Shown here one piece after another: positions 52,320-60,776 of a DNA stretch of 64,000 bases. The stretch covers positions 1 to 64,000 of the forward strand of contig JAHRAZ010000005.1 in the NCBI GenBank assembly GCA_020027475.1, read 5' to 3'. Position numbers and translations under genes: made by a program. Source of the DNA: Microthrixaceae bacterium. GTDB taxonomy: Bacteria; Actinomycetota; Acidimicrobiia; Acidimicrobiales; Microtrichaceae. The notes beneath the pieces are model-generated. The model was not told where the DNA came from. It searched no databases and saw nothing but the letters and a program-made list of their open reading frames with translations. Numbering within the stretch: position 1 is the stretch's first letter; every line of letters starts with the position of its first letter.

Positions 52320-52601
52320 TCAGGCCGCCGGGCGTTTCTTCGGCACGGAGACAGTCACCCGGTTCCTCCGCCGGACCTCCGCCAGTTCAGCCAGCAGCTT
52401 CTTGTTGCGCTGCTGGCGGCGGGCTGCTTCTGCCGAAGCCATGCGATCGCGCTCTGCCCGTGCGGAATTCCGGGCGGCCACGGCATTCCGCCGACGTGCC
52501 TGCATCTCGTCGCCACCTTTGGGAGCCTCATCCCCTCCGGTGGGGATGTTCTGGGCGGCGGATTCGGTGCCTGCTGTGATGAGTGTGAGCTGCGTGTTCA
52601 T
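52320..52601 (-). CDS. Small basic helical protein, unknown
   Basis: 93 residues from ATG 52601. After a short polar N-terminus (MNTQLTLITAGTESAAQN, then GGDEAPKGGDEM), residues ~38-80 form one long Arg/Ala/Glu-rich helix (ARRRNAVAARNSARAERDRM, RRQQRNKKLLAELAEVRRR) likely to be a coiled coil, ending in a basic tail. Very high charge suggests nucleic-acid binding or an intrinsically helical linker. No family is recognised, and a longer start at 52661 would overlap the thioesterase region. Confidence 0.55.
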   Translation of the reverse strand: MNTQLTLITAGTESAAQNIPTGGDEAPKGGDEMQARRRNAVAARNSARAERDRMASAEAARRQQRNKKLLAELAEVRRRNRVTVSVPKKRPAA

Positions 52602-52694
52602 GTGAATAACTCTGAACCAGGGGTGTGACAATGTCCCCTCTCCAGTGGATGTATATCTCACCAGCGGTTTCGCGCCGTCACTCGGGCCGACAAC

Positions 52695-52700
52695 TAGCCT
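52695..52700 (+). promoter_or_regulatory. -10 element TAGCCT upstream of the thioesterase gene
   Basis: TAGCCT ends 8 nt before ATG 52709, with no Shine-Dalgarno sequence. It supports this start over earlier in-frame codons. Confidence 0.42.
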
Positions 52701-52708
52701 GCATCGCC

Positions 52709-53506
52709 ATGGACGCTGGCGAATGGCTCGGGCTGCAAGGCACTCACAACCCGAATCGTTGGTTCTTGCCGGTCACCGAGGGAATATCCACGCAGAATCG
52801 GTTCATGTTCGGTGGTTGTGGTCTGGGAGCGGCTGTGGCGGCGCTCGAAGGCTCCACCGCCCGGCCAGTTGTCTGGGCCACAGCGCAGTACCTGTCGTTT
52901 GCGATGGTCGACGAGGTCGTCGACTTTGATGTAATCGTGGCGGTTTCCGGCCACAAAACCACTCAGGCTCGAGTGGTGGCCCATGTGGGTGAGCGCGAGA
53001 TCCTCACTGTCAACGCGGCGCTTGGATTCCGGGACATCGATGTGTCGGGTCAGTGGGTGCATCCCCCGGATGTCCCAAAGCCGCAGGACGCACCGTCTCG
53101 ACCGCCTCGTGTCGGTGACCAAGCCTCGATCATGACCCGATTGGACATGCGTCTGGCCAAAGGTCAGTTCTGGGACGACCTCGAGGGGAATCCTGTCAAG
53201 GATGGGCAATCCGCCTTGTGGGTTCGGGCGCCGAACCTGATGACATCTGCCGCCACGCTGGCGATTCTCGGCGACTACGTGCCGTTTGGAATCTCACAGT
53301 CCCAAGGGGTTTGGTATCCGTCCAACAGCCTCGACAACACACTGCGGGTAGTCAGACTGGCGGAAACCGAATGGGTGCTGGTGGACGTGCGCATGGAAGG
53401 CATTGCCAACGGTTTCGGGCACGGAACCGTGTACCTGTGGTCCGAGAGCGGTGTGCTGATGGCCACTGCCTCGCAGTCGGCACTGATTCGAGAACAGCGG
53501 GACTGA
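52709..53506 (+). CDS. Acyl-CoA thioesterase, TesB-like double hot dog
   Basis: 265 residues. Two hot-dog halves as in acyl-CoA thioesterase II: N-terminal NRWFLPVTEGISTQNRFMFGGCGLGAAVAALE with RPVVWATAQYLSFAMVDEVVDFDV, and C-terminal LDNTLRVVRLAETEWVLVDVRMEGIANGFGHGTVYLWSESGVLMATASQSALIR. The Asp-x-Thr/Gln active site cannot be fixed with certainty. It hydrolyses acyl-CoA and opens a run of lipid/acyl-CoA genes. It is divergent from the small basic protein gene. Confidence 0.85.
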   Translation: MDAGEWLGLQGTHNPNRWFLPVTEGISTQNRFMFGGCGLGAAVAALEGSTARPVVWATAQYLSFAMVDEVVDFDVIVAVSGHKTTQARVVAHVGEREILTVNAALGFRDIDVSGQWVHPPDVPKPQDAPSRPPRVGDQASIMTRLDMRLAKGQFWDDLEGNPVKDGQSALWVRAPNLMTSAATLAILGDYVPFGISQSQGVWYPSNSLDNTLRVVRLAETEWVLVDVRMEGIANGFGHGTVYLWSESGVLMATASQSALIREQRD

Positions 53507-53521
53507 CCCGGACTCGCTGGC

Positions 53522-53527
53522 TAGATT
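53522..53527 (+). promoter_or_regulatory. -10 element TAGATT, probable leaderless promoter
   Basis: TAGATT ends 6 nt before ATG 53534 of the luciferase-like gene, only 15 bp after the thioesterase stop; no Shine-Dalgarno sequence. Confidence 0.45.
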
Positions 53528-53533
53528 GACTCC

Positions 53534-54520
53534 ATGGCCGCTGCGACAAACCTCCAGGACCGCTACGGGATCACGATTCCCTTCGACGGAGTACCACTCG
53601 CGGATCATCGAGAGTGGTTCCGGGAGTTGGTGGACCTGGGGTACACCGACGTTTGGTCGGCGGAAGCTGACGCAGCGGATGCCTTCACGCCGCTGGCCCT
53701 GGCGGCTGCATGGGCGCCCGAACTGCGCCTTGGCACAGCGATAGTTCCCGCCTATACCCGGGGCCCCGCCCTGTTGGCGCAGTCGGTTGCCTCACTCGCC
53801 AGCGCTGCTCCGGGCCGATTCGCGTTCGGCATCGGCACGTCATCGAACGTGATCGTGGAGCGTTGGAACGGCATTCCCTTCGAGGAGCCCTACAAACAGG
53901 TCAAGGACATGGTTACGTTCCTCCGCGAGGCGATGACCGGCGAGAAGGTGTCGGGCACCTTCGGGCAGTCCGAGATCCAGAGGTTCCAACTGAAGCTCGA
54001 GGTTTCAGAACAGCCGCCAATTCTGATAGCAGCTCTGCGCGAGGGGATGTTGAAGCTGGCTGGTTCCCACGGCGACGGAGCGATCATCAACTGGCTGTCG
54101 GCCGACGACGTACGCACCGTTGCCCCGATTGTGCAGGCCGCCTCTGGTTCAGGTGCCCGCGAGATTGTGGCGCGGATATTCGTTGCTCCCACAGATGACC
54201 GCGAAACTGTGATGGCCTTCGGGCGTGTGGCGATTGCTGCCTACCTGAACGTGCCGGTGTACGCCGAGTTCCACAAGTGGCTGGGTCGCGACGAGGTCCT
54301 GGCCGACATGTGGCGACTCTGGGGCGAAGGTGACAGAATGGGAGCGTTGGCGGCCATCCCGGACAAGATCGTCGATCAGTTGATCGTGTGGGGGAAGCCC
54401 GAGGCCTGCCGTGAACACATCCAGCGTTATGTCGACGCCGGCGTGACCACACCAGCGCTGGCGATCCTGCCTTTCAACGTGGATCAGCGAACAGCGCTCC
54501 GCGATCTCGCTCCCCGCTGA
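53534..54520 (+). CDS. LLM-class F420-dependent oxidoreductase
   Basis: 328 residues. Luciferase-like TIM barrel: GYTDVWSAEADAADAFTPLALAAAWAPELRLGTAIVPAYTRGPALLAQSVASLASAAPGRFAFGIGTSS is the standard first half, with the SNVIVERWNGIPFEEPYKQVKDMVTFLREAM segment. Actinobacterial members use coenzyme F420, supported here by cofC at 25.4 kb, though FMN-dependent relatives exist. The substrate is unknown. It is convergent with the acyl-CoA synthetase gene. Confidence 0.9.
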   Translation: MAAATNLQDRYGITIPFDGVPLADHREWFRELVDLGYTDVWSAEADAADAFTPLALAAAWAPELRLGTAIVPAYTRGPALLAQSVASLASAAPGRFAFGIGTSSNVIVERWNGIPFEEPYKQVKDMVTFLREAMTGEKVSGTFGQSEIQRFQLKLEVSEQPPILIAALREGMLKLAGSHGDGAIINWLSADDVRTVAPIVQAASGSGAREIVARIFVAPTDDRETVMAFGRVAIAAYLNVPVYAEFHKWLGRDEVLADMWRLWGEGDRMGALAAIPDKIVDQLIVWGKPEACREHIQRYVDAGVTTPALAILPFNVDQRTALRDLAPR

Positions 54521-54557
54521 TCTCCATCCGGCTCCGCAGTTTCCGGTGTTGGCAGGT

Positions 54558-56132
54558 TCAGGGGCTCAGGGCGTCGCGGAGGCGGCGCTTTTCGACCTTG
54601 CCCGAGGCGTTGAGCGGCATCTGTTCGACTTCGACAACTCCCCTCGGGCGTTTGAATCCAGCCAGATCGGAAGTCCAACTCCTCAAGTCGTCGACGCTGG
54701 GCAGATCCTGTCCATCCGCCACCACGATCACGGCAGTCACGAGTTCACCCCAATGCTCATCCGGCACGCCGATCACTGCCACCGACGCCACCGCAGTGTG
54801 CGTCGACACCGCGTCTTCGACCTCGCGGGAGGAGACGTTTTCGCCGCCCGTGATGATGATGTCCTTCTTGCGGTCGACAATATGCAAGTATCCGCGGGAG
54901 TCGATGCGGCCGACGTCGCCGGTGCGGAACCAACCGTCGAAGAAGGCCTCGGCGGTGGCTTCGGGATTCTCCCAGTAGCCGGCGCAGACTTGATCGCTGC
55001 GAATCAGGATTTCGCCGACCTCGCCGGGCGGGACCTCGGAATCGTCCTCCGCGGTGATCCTCAACGCGGTCAGTGGGGCCGGTCGTCCTGCGGCGCTGAG
55101 AATGTCGGGATCCGTGGTGGCCGCCCGGCGATGTTCGTCGGGTCCGAGGAACACAGCATTGCCGGAGAGTTCGGTCATTCCGTATCCCTGGGCCAATCCC
55201 GCGTTGGGCAGTTCGGTCAGGGTTCTTCGTAGAAGGTCAAGAGGCATGGCCGCGGCGCCATAGGAGATCTGTCGCAGCGTGGACAGGTCGTGGATGGCCC
55301 GGTCCGGATGATCGAGAAGCATGGCCACCATGGTCGGCGCAAGTGACACTGAGGTCACCGAGTGTTCCTCGATTGCACGCATCGCTGCCACGGGTTCGAA
55401 GCTCTCCAGCAGCACCACCGGCCGACGGCGCAGATGGTGATGAACCACGTTGTAGGCGGCCACATGGAACAGAGGGAACGGGAAGAGATAGACCTCGTCG
55501 GCGGCTACCGGGCGAGCCATTGTCGTGTTGAGAGCTGCGGCGATCAGTGATTGATGCGTGATCATCGCCCCCTTGGGTTTGCCCGTGGTGCCCGAGGTGT
55601 GGATGAGCCATGCAGTGTCGGATTCTGCAGCGCTGCCGACGGAGTTCGCACGCGCAGAGTCAAAGCCAGTGGTCTTCCCGGCAGAATCGAATGCCGCTGC
55701 GGAATCGAATGCCACAGCGGTGTCGAACATCGCCTCGGGATGGGCGGGGGAGAGTTCCACGAAGGTGTGGATCAACGAGTCGTCGGGCTTCGATTCGATC
55801 AAACGATCCAGATGCGTTCTCGTTGCGAGGAGCACTTCGGCCCGACTCGCCACCAACATCTCCCAGAGTTCGCGATCGGTATGGCGGGTATTGCCCATTG
55901 CCAGCACCATTTGCGCAGCGGGCACCGCGTAGAGCGCAGCAGCGAAACCAGGTGTGTTCTCGGCGACCACGGCAATGGTGGCTCCCGGACGGGCCTGTTT
56001 GGTCAGGGCCGAAGACATGGAATCAACGGCATCAGCGAATTGGGCGAACGTCCACTTCTGGTCCGCTGCGATCAGCGCGATGGCGTCGGCATTGTGTCGA
56101 GCGCCGAAGAAGATCACATCTTGTACGAACAC
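54558..56132 (-). CDS. Acyl-CoA synthetase (AMP-dependent, ANL superfamily)
   Basis: 524 residues. Activates a carboxylic acid via acyl-AMP to the CoA thioester. A3 motif WLIHTSGTTGKPKGAMITHQSL, A5 GYGMTELSGNAVF, A7 RTGDVGRIDSRGYLHIVDRKKDIIITGGENVSSREVE, and the A10-region lysine in NASGKVEKRRL. An Ala/Ser-rich insert (about residues 140-175) precedes A3. The start is GTG 56132. It is the last gene of a minus-strand run that includes an AttH-like protein, the methyltransferase-Mug fusion, an SDR and an LLM oxidoreductase. Confidence 0.94.
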   Translation of the reverse strand: MFVQDVIFFGARHNADAIALIAADQKWTFAQFADAVDSMSSALTKQARPGATIAVVAENTPGFAAALYAVPAAQMVLAMGNTRHTDRELWEMLVASRAEVLLATRTHLDRLIESKPDDSLIHTFVELSPAHPEAMFDTAVAFDSAAAFDSAGKTTGFDSARANSVGSAAESDTAWLIHTSGTTGKPKGAMITHQSLIAAALNTTMARPVAADEVYLFPFPLFHVAAYNVVHHHLRRRPVVLLESFEPVAAMRAIEEHSVTSVSLAPTMVAMLLDHPDRAIHDLSTLRQISYGAAAMPLDLLRRTLTELPNAGLAQGYGMTELSGNAVFLGPDEHRRAATTDPDILSAAGRPAPLTALRITAEDDSEVPPGEVGEILIRSDQVCAGYWENPEATAEAFFDGWFRTGDVGRIDSRGYLHIVDRKKDIIITGGENVSSREVEDAVSTHTAVASVAVIGVPDEHWGELVTAVIVVADGQDLPSVDDLRSWTSDLAGFKRPRGVVEVEQMPLNASGKVEKRRLRDALSP

Positions 56133-56158
56133 GGTTTACGGCCGACGGTGGGAGGCGG

Positions 56159-57196
56159 TCATTCGAGAATGCCGACGGGTTCACCGTCGATGATCTGATC
56201 GAGGTATTCAGACCATCCGTGCCCGCCGAGGGCTGGATCGTCGTCACCGCAGGGCTCGAGGGAGGTGTTGAGTGGTCCGCTGACCAACCAGTCGGTCAGC
56301 CCCTCGGCGATTCGGGTGACCCGGCCATCGCGACGGTTGCGCAGCGGGATCATGTTGCGGACCGAGCCCGTGAGGGTGCGCTGCAGCGGGGTCCCGTCTG
56401 AGTCGGTGAAGGTGAAGTCGGCCGTCACCTGCTGATGATTGGATCCATCGCTCCACTGGGTGCTCATCGACATGTCGGTCACCGGCAGGATCTCGGTGCC
56501 GTTCCAGACGAATCCGTTCCGGATGCCTTCACTGTCGGCGCGGGCAATGCGGCTGAGCATCATCCCCGTGCCATCTCCCAGGTTGACAGTGAGCCAGCGG
56601 TAATACCAGGGCGCTTGCCAGGTACGAGGACCCCAGGAGTGATCTCTCAGACCTTGGCCGTCCACATCCCACGATTCGTTCCCAATGGATACCGACCCGG
56701 ACGATCTGGTGAGTTGTTCGTAGTGGCCCTTGGCGAATTCCTCACCTGGTTTTTCCTTGTGCCCCACGGGCTCTCCGCCCCAAGGCAGGGAGTTGCCGGC
56801 CACGCTGAGTTGCAGTTCGCAGACTTCGTACGGGTTGTTCGTGAAGGCCTCTCTCGGCTCGGCCATGTCCAAGGGGTTCTCGAGCATGACCAACTTGCCA
56901 CGGTAGGAGATGTCCAGCTTCTCGAATGGAGTGTCGACTCTGAACTCGGCGCCGCCGGCAGAGAAGCCATCGTTGTTATCGATGGTTGGTCGCGAGAACA
57001 TGAATCCCACCCGCCCGTCGGGCAGGTAGACGCAGGCGGTTACCTCGGCATGACCTTCGTTGGGGCGATTGCCGATTCGGACGAAAGCGCCCAAGGCACT
57101 GCCCGGGTCGAACACGTTGAAGTACATGGACTCGTTGAACGTGTCCTCCGGGCCGGGATGCATGTACTCATCGGCCGGTTCAAGTCGAATCTGCAT
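56159..57196 (-). CDS. AttH/CrtC-like lipocalin-fold protein (tentative)
   Basis: 345 residues from ATG 57196, with AGGAGG at ideal distance. No signal peptide or membrane helix. Blocks such as FNESMYFNVFDPGSALGAFVRIGNRPNEGHAE, CVYLPDGRVGFMFSRP, SWDVDGQGLRDHSWGPRTWQAPWYYRWLTVNLGDGTGMML and IPLRNRRDGRVTRIAEGLTDWLV recall mycobacterial proteins of the carotenoid-hydratase/AttH-like superfamily (two lipocalin-like halves), often encoded near lipid or steroid genes. The Asp-His in LRDHSWGPR may be functional. The reaction is unknown and the family name is from memory of the pattern. Confidence 0.7.
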   Translation of the reverse strand: MQIRLEPADEYMHPGPEDTFNESMYFNVFDPGSALGAFVRIGNRPNEGHAEVTACVYLPDGRVGFMFSRPTIDNNDGFSAGGAEFRVDTPFEKLDISYRGKLVMLENPLDMAEPREAFTNNPYEVCELQLSVAGNSLPWGGEPVGHKEKPGEEFAKGHYEQLTRSSGSVSIGNESWDVDGQGLRDHSWGPRTWQAPWYYRWLTVNLGDGTGMMLSRIARADSEGIRNGFVWNGTEILPVTDMSMSTQWSDGSNHQQVTADFTFTDSDGTPLQRTLTGSVRNMIPLRNRRDGRVTRIAEGLTDWLVSGPLNTSLEPCGDDDPALGGHGWSEYLDQIIDGEPVGILE

Positions 57197-57245
57197 TAAT
57201 CCTCCTGAGAACGTGGAAATCATCCGTATTGGAACTATGGGAACA

Positions 57246-58403
57246 CTACGCGCCGGCTCCGAGCGCCACGGCTGCGCGGAAGTGCTCCGCCAGATCAGCT
57301 CGGGTGACATGCGCGTTCAGGCCGCTCGGATTGGGCATCAGCCACACCGGCCTTCCGCCCAGTTCTTCGCTTTGGAGCCCGGCCTTGGCGGAGGTGTTCA
57401 TCGCCGCTCTCCAACCGGTGAGTCCGATGATGCAGACGGCCGCTGGTTGCAGCCAATCACAGAGTCGTTCCAATCGGGCCATGCCGCAGCGGTACTCGTC
57501 CTTGCTCAGTTCATCCGCTCCGCGAGTCGCTCGTTTCACGATGTCCGTCATGCCGATGTGGCCATCACGAAGCAGTGCCTCCGGATCGCGGCTGCCGACT
57601 TCGGCGAGCCCGGAGTCTTCGAGAGCGGGCCAGCCGCGGTTGGATGGACCGGAGAACCCCACACCCGATTCCGCCGCGGGAAGGGAAGGATTCAGTCCCA
57701 CGAGCAGCAGCAACATGTCTGCTCCGACAGTGTCGGCGAGCGTGTGTTCCCGCCGAACGCGAACGCCGATGAAGGGAGCGCTGCCGATCAGGGGATCTGC
57801 CTGCTGAATTTTCTCGATGGTGAACCCGGCTCCGGCCAGTACGTCGGAGAGGAGTTGGGTGGGCCACAAAGAGAACGAGCGGCCCGAAAATTCGTCACCA
57901 TCGAATCCGGCGTACTCCACGTCGCCACCGAAGAGTCCCAGGTGCGTAATGCCTCCTGGTGCGAGGGCGCGGTGCAGATCCCGCAATGCCATCGGCATGT
58001 CGACACGGGCGATGTGGACGTAGGACTTGTTGGCCCATGCGGCGCGGAGGGAGCCTTTTGCGAATGGCAGTTGGCGAAGGTCTCCCTGTACGAGCGGAGT
58101 TTCCGGGGAGGCCACAGAGGCGAGTTCCAACATCGCTTCCGCTGCGTCCATGGCGACCGTGTCCACGGGAAGGTCATCGAGGTGCCAACCGGGTCCGCAA
58201 CCGAGATCGACGACCATTCCTTCCCCGGGACCGGGGCGAGATCCCAACTCCGCCGCGAACTCCTCGAGATAGTTCGTCTTGGCGCTGCGGAACTCGAGCC
58301 AGTCATCGGCCCGGGCTTCGTAGACATCGAGTGTGGAACGGTAACGATCGTCCCTGGTTTCGGAGTTGTCCGGGTCAACCATCTGATTCAGATCAGGAGA
58401 CAT
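57246..58403 (-). CDS. Fusion: SAM methyltransferase + Mug/TDG-type DNA glycosylase
   Basis: 385 residues. Residues ~20-215 are a class I SAM methyltransferase: motif I VVDLGCGPGW (64-73), acidic VAMDAAEAML, QGDLRQLPFAKGSL, and HRALAPGG. Residues ~228-385 match mismatch-specific DNA glycosylases of the Mug/TDG family: motif A GLNPS (236-240, with the catalytic Asn 238 present), SGPSNRGWPAL, GMTDIVKRATRGADELSKDEY, and motif B MPNPSGLNAH (356-365). Mug excises U or T opposite G. Both halves keep their key motifs, so both may be active. The joint role is unknown. It starts 15 bp after the SDR gene ends and lies within a lipid/F420-type operon. Confidence 0.88.
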   Translation of the reverse strand: MSPDLNQMVDPDNSETRDDRYRSTLDVYEARADDWLEFRSAKTNYLEEFAAELGSRPGPGEGMVVDLGCGPGWHLDDLPVDTVAMDAAEAMLELASVASPETPLVQGDLRQLPFAKGSLRAAWANKSYVHIARVDMPMALRDLHRALAPGGITHLGLFGGDVEYAGFDGDEFSGRSFSLWPTQLLSDVLAGAGFTIEKIQQADPLIGSAPFIGVRVRREHTLADTVGADMLLLLVGLNPSLPAAESGVGFSGPSNRGWPALEDSGLAEVGSRDPEALLRDGHIGMTDIVKRATRGADELSKDEYRCGMARLERLCDWLQPAAVCIIGLTGWRAAMNTSAKAGLQSEELGGRPVWLMPNPSGLNAHVTRADLAEHFRAAVALGAGA

Positions 58404-58418
58404 GGCCCATTTTCCTGC

Positions 58419-59303
58419 TCACGGATCCTGATCCAGATACGCCTGGAGTTTCCGCATGCCCGCGATCCACCGGTCCGTATCCTCTGTGCGTTTCTGCGCG
58501 TACTCGCGGACCTCTTCGTGGGGCGTGATGAGGAACTCGCCCCGGCCGAGTGCATCCGCAGTGAATGCCGCAACTTCGTCAGCGCCAAGAACCCTTTGAT
58601 GCTGGACGGCCTTTGCAGCCGTCGATGCGTCGAGATCATCCGAACTCCCCGAGGTGCCACCGGGCAGGTCGGCGAACTCGTCCGCGGAGGTTCCGAACAG
58701 CAGGGGAGTCCTGACTCCCTGCGGGCAGAGGCAACTTACGCCCACACCTCGGGCGCCGTGGGTGATCGCAACCCATTCCGCGAATGCGAGCGCCCCGTGT
58801 TTGGTCACCGAATAGGGCGCATCTCCAAGGTTGGTGATCATGGCGGCTGCCGAGGCAGTGGTGAGCAGGTGCCCGCCGCCACGTTCGATCCACCTCGGTA
58901 GCAGTGTCCGAGCGGCATGGACGTGGGCCATTACGTTCACGTTCCAGATCCGGCTCCACATGTCCACATCGGCTTCCACCCCGGTGCCGGTGGCGATTCC
59001 GGCATTGGCGCAATACAGGTCGATCGGGCCGTGGTCACCCTCGATCCGGTCGATGAGCTCGGTGGTGGCCTCGCCGTCGGCAACGTCGAGCTGGGCACCG
59101 ACCACAGCACCGTTTCCGTTGCCGGCCGCGATTCTCTCCGCAACTCCGCGGCTGCGATCCTCGTTCAAGTCCACGATCACCACGGTGTCGGCTCCCCGGT
59201 TGTGGAATTCGCGGGTGAGGGCGGCCCCGATACCACTGGCTCCACCTGTGACCACCACAACCTTGCCCCGTGGATCAAAGGGCTTGTTCACGGACTTGGT
59301 CAT
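58419..59303 (-). CDS. Short-chain dehydrogenase/reductase
   Basis: 294 residues from ATG 59303, which overlaps the stop of the LLM gene (ATGA). Classical SDR: TGGASGIGAALT cofactor loop, DVADGEATTELIDR, CANAGIATG, catalytic Ser in TTASAAAMITN and Tyr-x3-Lys in PYSVTKHGALAFAEW, GVSCLCPQGVRTPLL. The Asp after the second strand (VIVDLNEDR) favours NAD over NADP. The C-terminal helix is longer than usual. It probably oxidises or reduces an alcohol on an acyl or isoprenoid substrate, which cannot be identified. Confidence 0.94.
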   Translation of the reverse strand: MTKSVNKPFDPRGKVVVVTGGASGIGAALTREFHNRGADTVVIVDLNEDRSRGVAERIAAGNGNGAVVGAQLDVADGEATTELIDRIEGDHGPIDLYCANAGIATGTGVEADVDMWSRIWNVNVMAHVHAARTLLPRWIERGGGHLLTTASAAAMITNLGDAPYSVTKHGALAFAEWVAITHGARGVGVSCLCPQGVRTPLLFGTSADEFADLPGGTSGSSDDLDASTAAKAVQHQRVLGADEVAAFTADALGRGEFLITPHEEVREYAQKRTEDTDRWIAGMRKLQAYLDQDP

Positions 59304-60307
59304 CGGGGCTTCACGGCCTCGAGGGTCGCTTCGATCGTGGACACTCGGTCTTCTCCCCACGGCAGGGGCATGATCACCACATCGTCCACACCGGCGCGGA
59401 TGTAGGCGTCCGTTGCGGCACGGATTGTCTCAGCGTCACCGCAGATGTCGATCGAATCGATCATGGGCTCGGACACGGCGGCCAGCGCAGCGTCGCGGTC
59501 CTTGTTGGCATGTGCTGCCTGAATTGCCTGCACCTCTTCTGCGAATCCGGCGCGGGAAAAGGCGTTGGCGTATGCGGGGACCACCGCATAGGAGAAGAGA
59601 TCCCTCCGCGCCGCCTTGCGGGCTTGGTCTGGGTCACACAAACCAACATGCACGTAGGCGTGCACCTTGCATTCGCCCTCTGGTCGACCGGCCTTTGCTT
59701 CACCTGCCCGCACCTGCTCAACGCACCAGGGAACAGCGCCGGCAGGGAGGTAGTTGAGCAGGACGCCGTCCGCCAGTTCGCCGGCCGTTCGAAGCATCTG
59801 CTGATTCAGGGCTCCCAGCACCACCTTGGGTCGGCGGTCACCCAGTCTCACTCCGAGCCGGTAGCGATTGGTGCGGTAGAAACGACCTTCGTAGCTCACG
59901 GCGTTACCTGACAGGCATTCCTTGGTGAGTTTCAAGTATTCACGTATCTGTGCAATCGGGGCGGAGCCGTAGGCAGCGCCGTGCCATCGGTCCACCACCA
60001 CGGGCGATGAAATTCCGACGCCGAGAAGAATGTCATTGTCCTTGACGATTTCCTGAAGGGTGGCAGCGCCCATCGCTGCCAGCATCGGGGTGCGGAGTTG
60101 AATCGCCAGAACGCCAGTTCCAAGGCTCAGTCCCGGGGTCTCCGCCCCAACTGCGGCCAGTGTGGAGAAGGCTTCGTGCCCAACGGTTTCAGCCGTCCAG
60201 AAGGAGCCGAAACCCATGTCCTTGGCAGTTCGTGCAATTGACCTTCCAACGTCCAGGCCGAGCGGTTGGAAGCTGGCGAAGGTGACGCCAATCGTGGAGT
60301 TGGTCAT
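59300..60307 (-). CDS. LLM-class F420-dependent oxidoreductase
   Basis: 335 residues. Luciferase-like TIM barrel: IGVTFASFQPLGLDVGRSIARTAKDMGFGSFWTAETVGHEAFSTLAAVGAETPGLSLGTGVLAIQLRTPMLAAMGAATLQEI, then ILLGVGISSPVVVDRWHGAAYG. Not a recent copy of the enzyme encoded at 53534..54520, as the sequences differ widely. F420 use is inferred from the family and from cofC in the window. It is the first gene of the five-gene minus-strand run and overlaps the SDR gene by 4 nt. Confidence 0.92.
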   Translation of the reverse strand: MTNSTIGVTFASFQPLGLDVGRSIARTAKDMGFGSFWTAETVGHEAFSTLAAVGAETPGLSLGTGVLAIQLRTPMLAAMGAATLQEIVKDNDILLGVGISSPVVVDRWHGAAYGSAPIAQIREYLKLTKECLSGNAVSYEGRFYRTNRYRLGVRLGDRRPKVVLGALNQQMLRTAGELADGVLLNYLPAGAVPWCVEQVRAGEAKAGRPEGECKVHAYVHVGLCDPDQARKAARRDLFSYAVVPAYANAFSRAGFAEEVQAIQAAHANKDRDAALAAVSEPMIDSIDICGDAETIRAATDAYIRAGVDDVVIMPLPWGEDRVSTIEATLEAVKPR

Positions 60308-60315
60308 GGGGAATC

Positions 60316-60321
60316 ACCCTA
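60316..60321 (-). promoter_or_regulatory. -10 element TAGGGT upstream of the LLM operon
   Basis: On the minus strand TAGGGT is followed by 8 nt and ATG 60307; no Shine-Dalgarno sequence. It would drive the LLM-SDR-fusion-AttH-like-acyl-CoA synthetase run. Confidence 0.4.
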
Positions 60322-60551
60322 GGACGTGTCAATTGCGGCCGTGTCACATCCGGGCACAACCCGATCCGGAATCGGCGACTCGCCACAACTGGGGCGGAGA
60401 ACCCGGGTTTGGGGAACCGGGTCTGGTGACCGCCAGCTCTGGTTTCGGGCGGCCGGGCACGAAACCGACATGATGATGTCAGGGGTTGGGGGTAATCTAG
60501 TTGGAGTGATCGTGCGTTTGCATCACGTGTTTCGGATCCAGGGAGGAACCG

Positions 60552-60737
60552 ATGACTGAGGTCGAAGAGGCATTGCCAGAACTCGATGAGTCCATTCAGG
60601 AAGCAATGAAGCTGATTGACCGCGGTCTCGGCGACATTTCGGAGCGTCAGATAGTTCCCACGTCGGAGGTCGCTGATCTTCTTCTCGACCTTCGCTCGTT
60701 GCTTGCCCGCCGCGATGCCGAGGTTATTAGCAACTGA
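60552..60737 (+). CDS. Small acidic helical protein, unknown
   Basis: 61 residues. Starts MTEVEEALPELDESIQEAMKLIDRG and is predicted to form two helices (about residues 10-24 and 38-55: EVADLLLDLRSLLARRD). GGGAGGAACCG before the ATG is one of the best ribosome-binding sites in the window, and the 244-bp upstream gap could hold its promoter, so this is likely a real gene. No family is recognised. It is convergent with the acyltransferase gene. Confidence 0.7.
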   Translation: MTEVEEALPELDESIQEAMKLIDRGLGDISERQIVPTSEVADLLLDLRSLLARRDAEVISN

Positions 60738-60776
60738 GTACGGCTGGCGGAGCCCAAGGTCAGTGGGCTGGGGCAA

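Noticed and set aside
57060-58901. 613-codon open frame on the plus strand opposite the methyltransferase-Mug and AttH-like genes
   Set aside because: High-GC antisense shadow: the product has no recognisable motif, while the minus strand carries clear families with ribosome-binding sites and overlapping starts.
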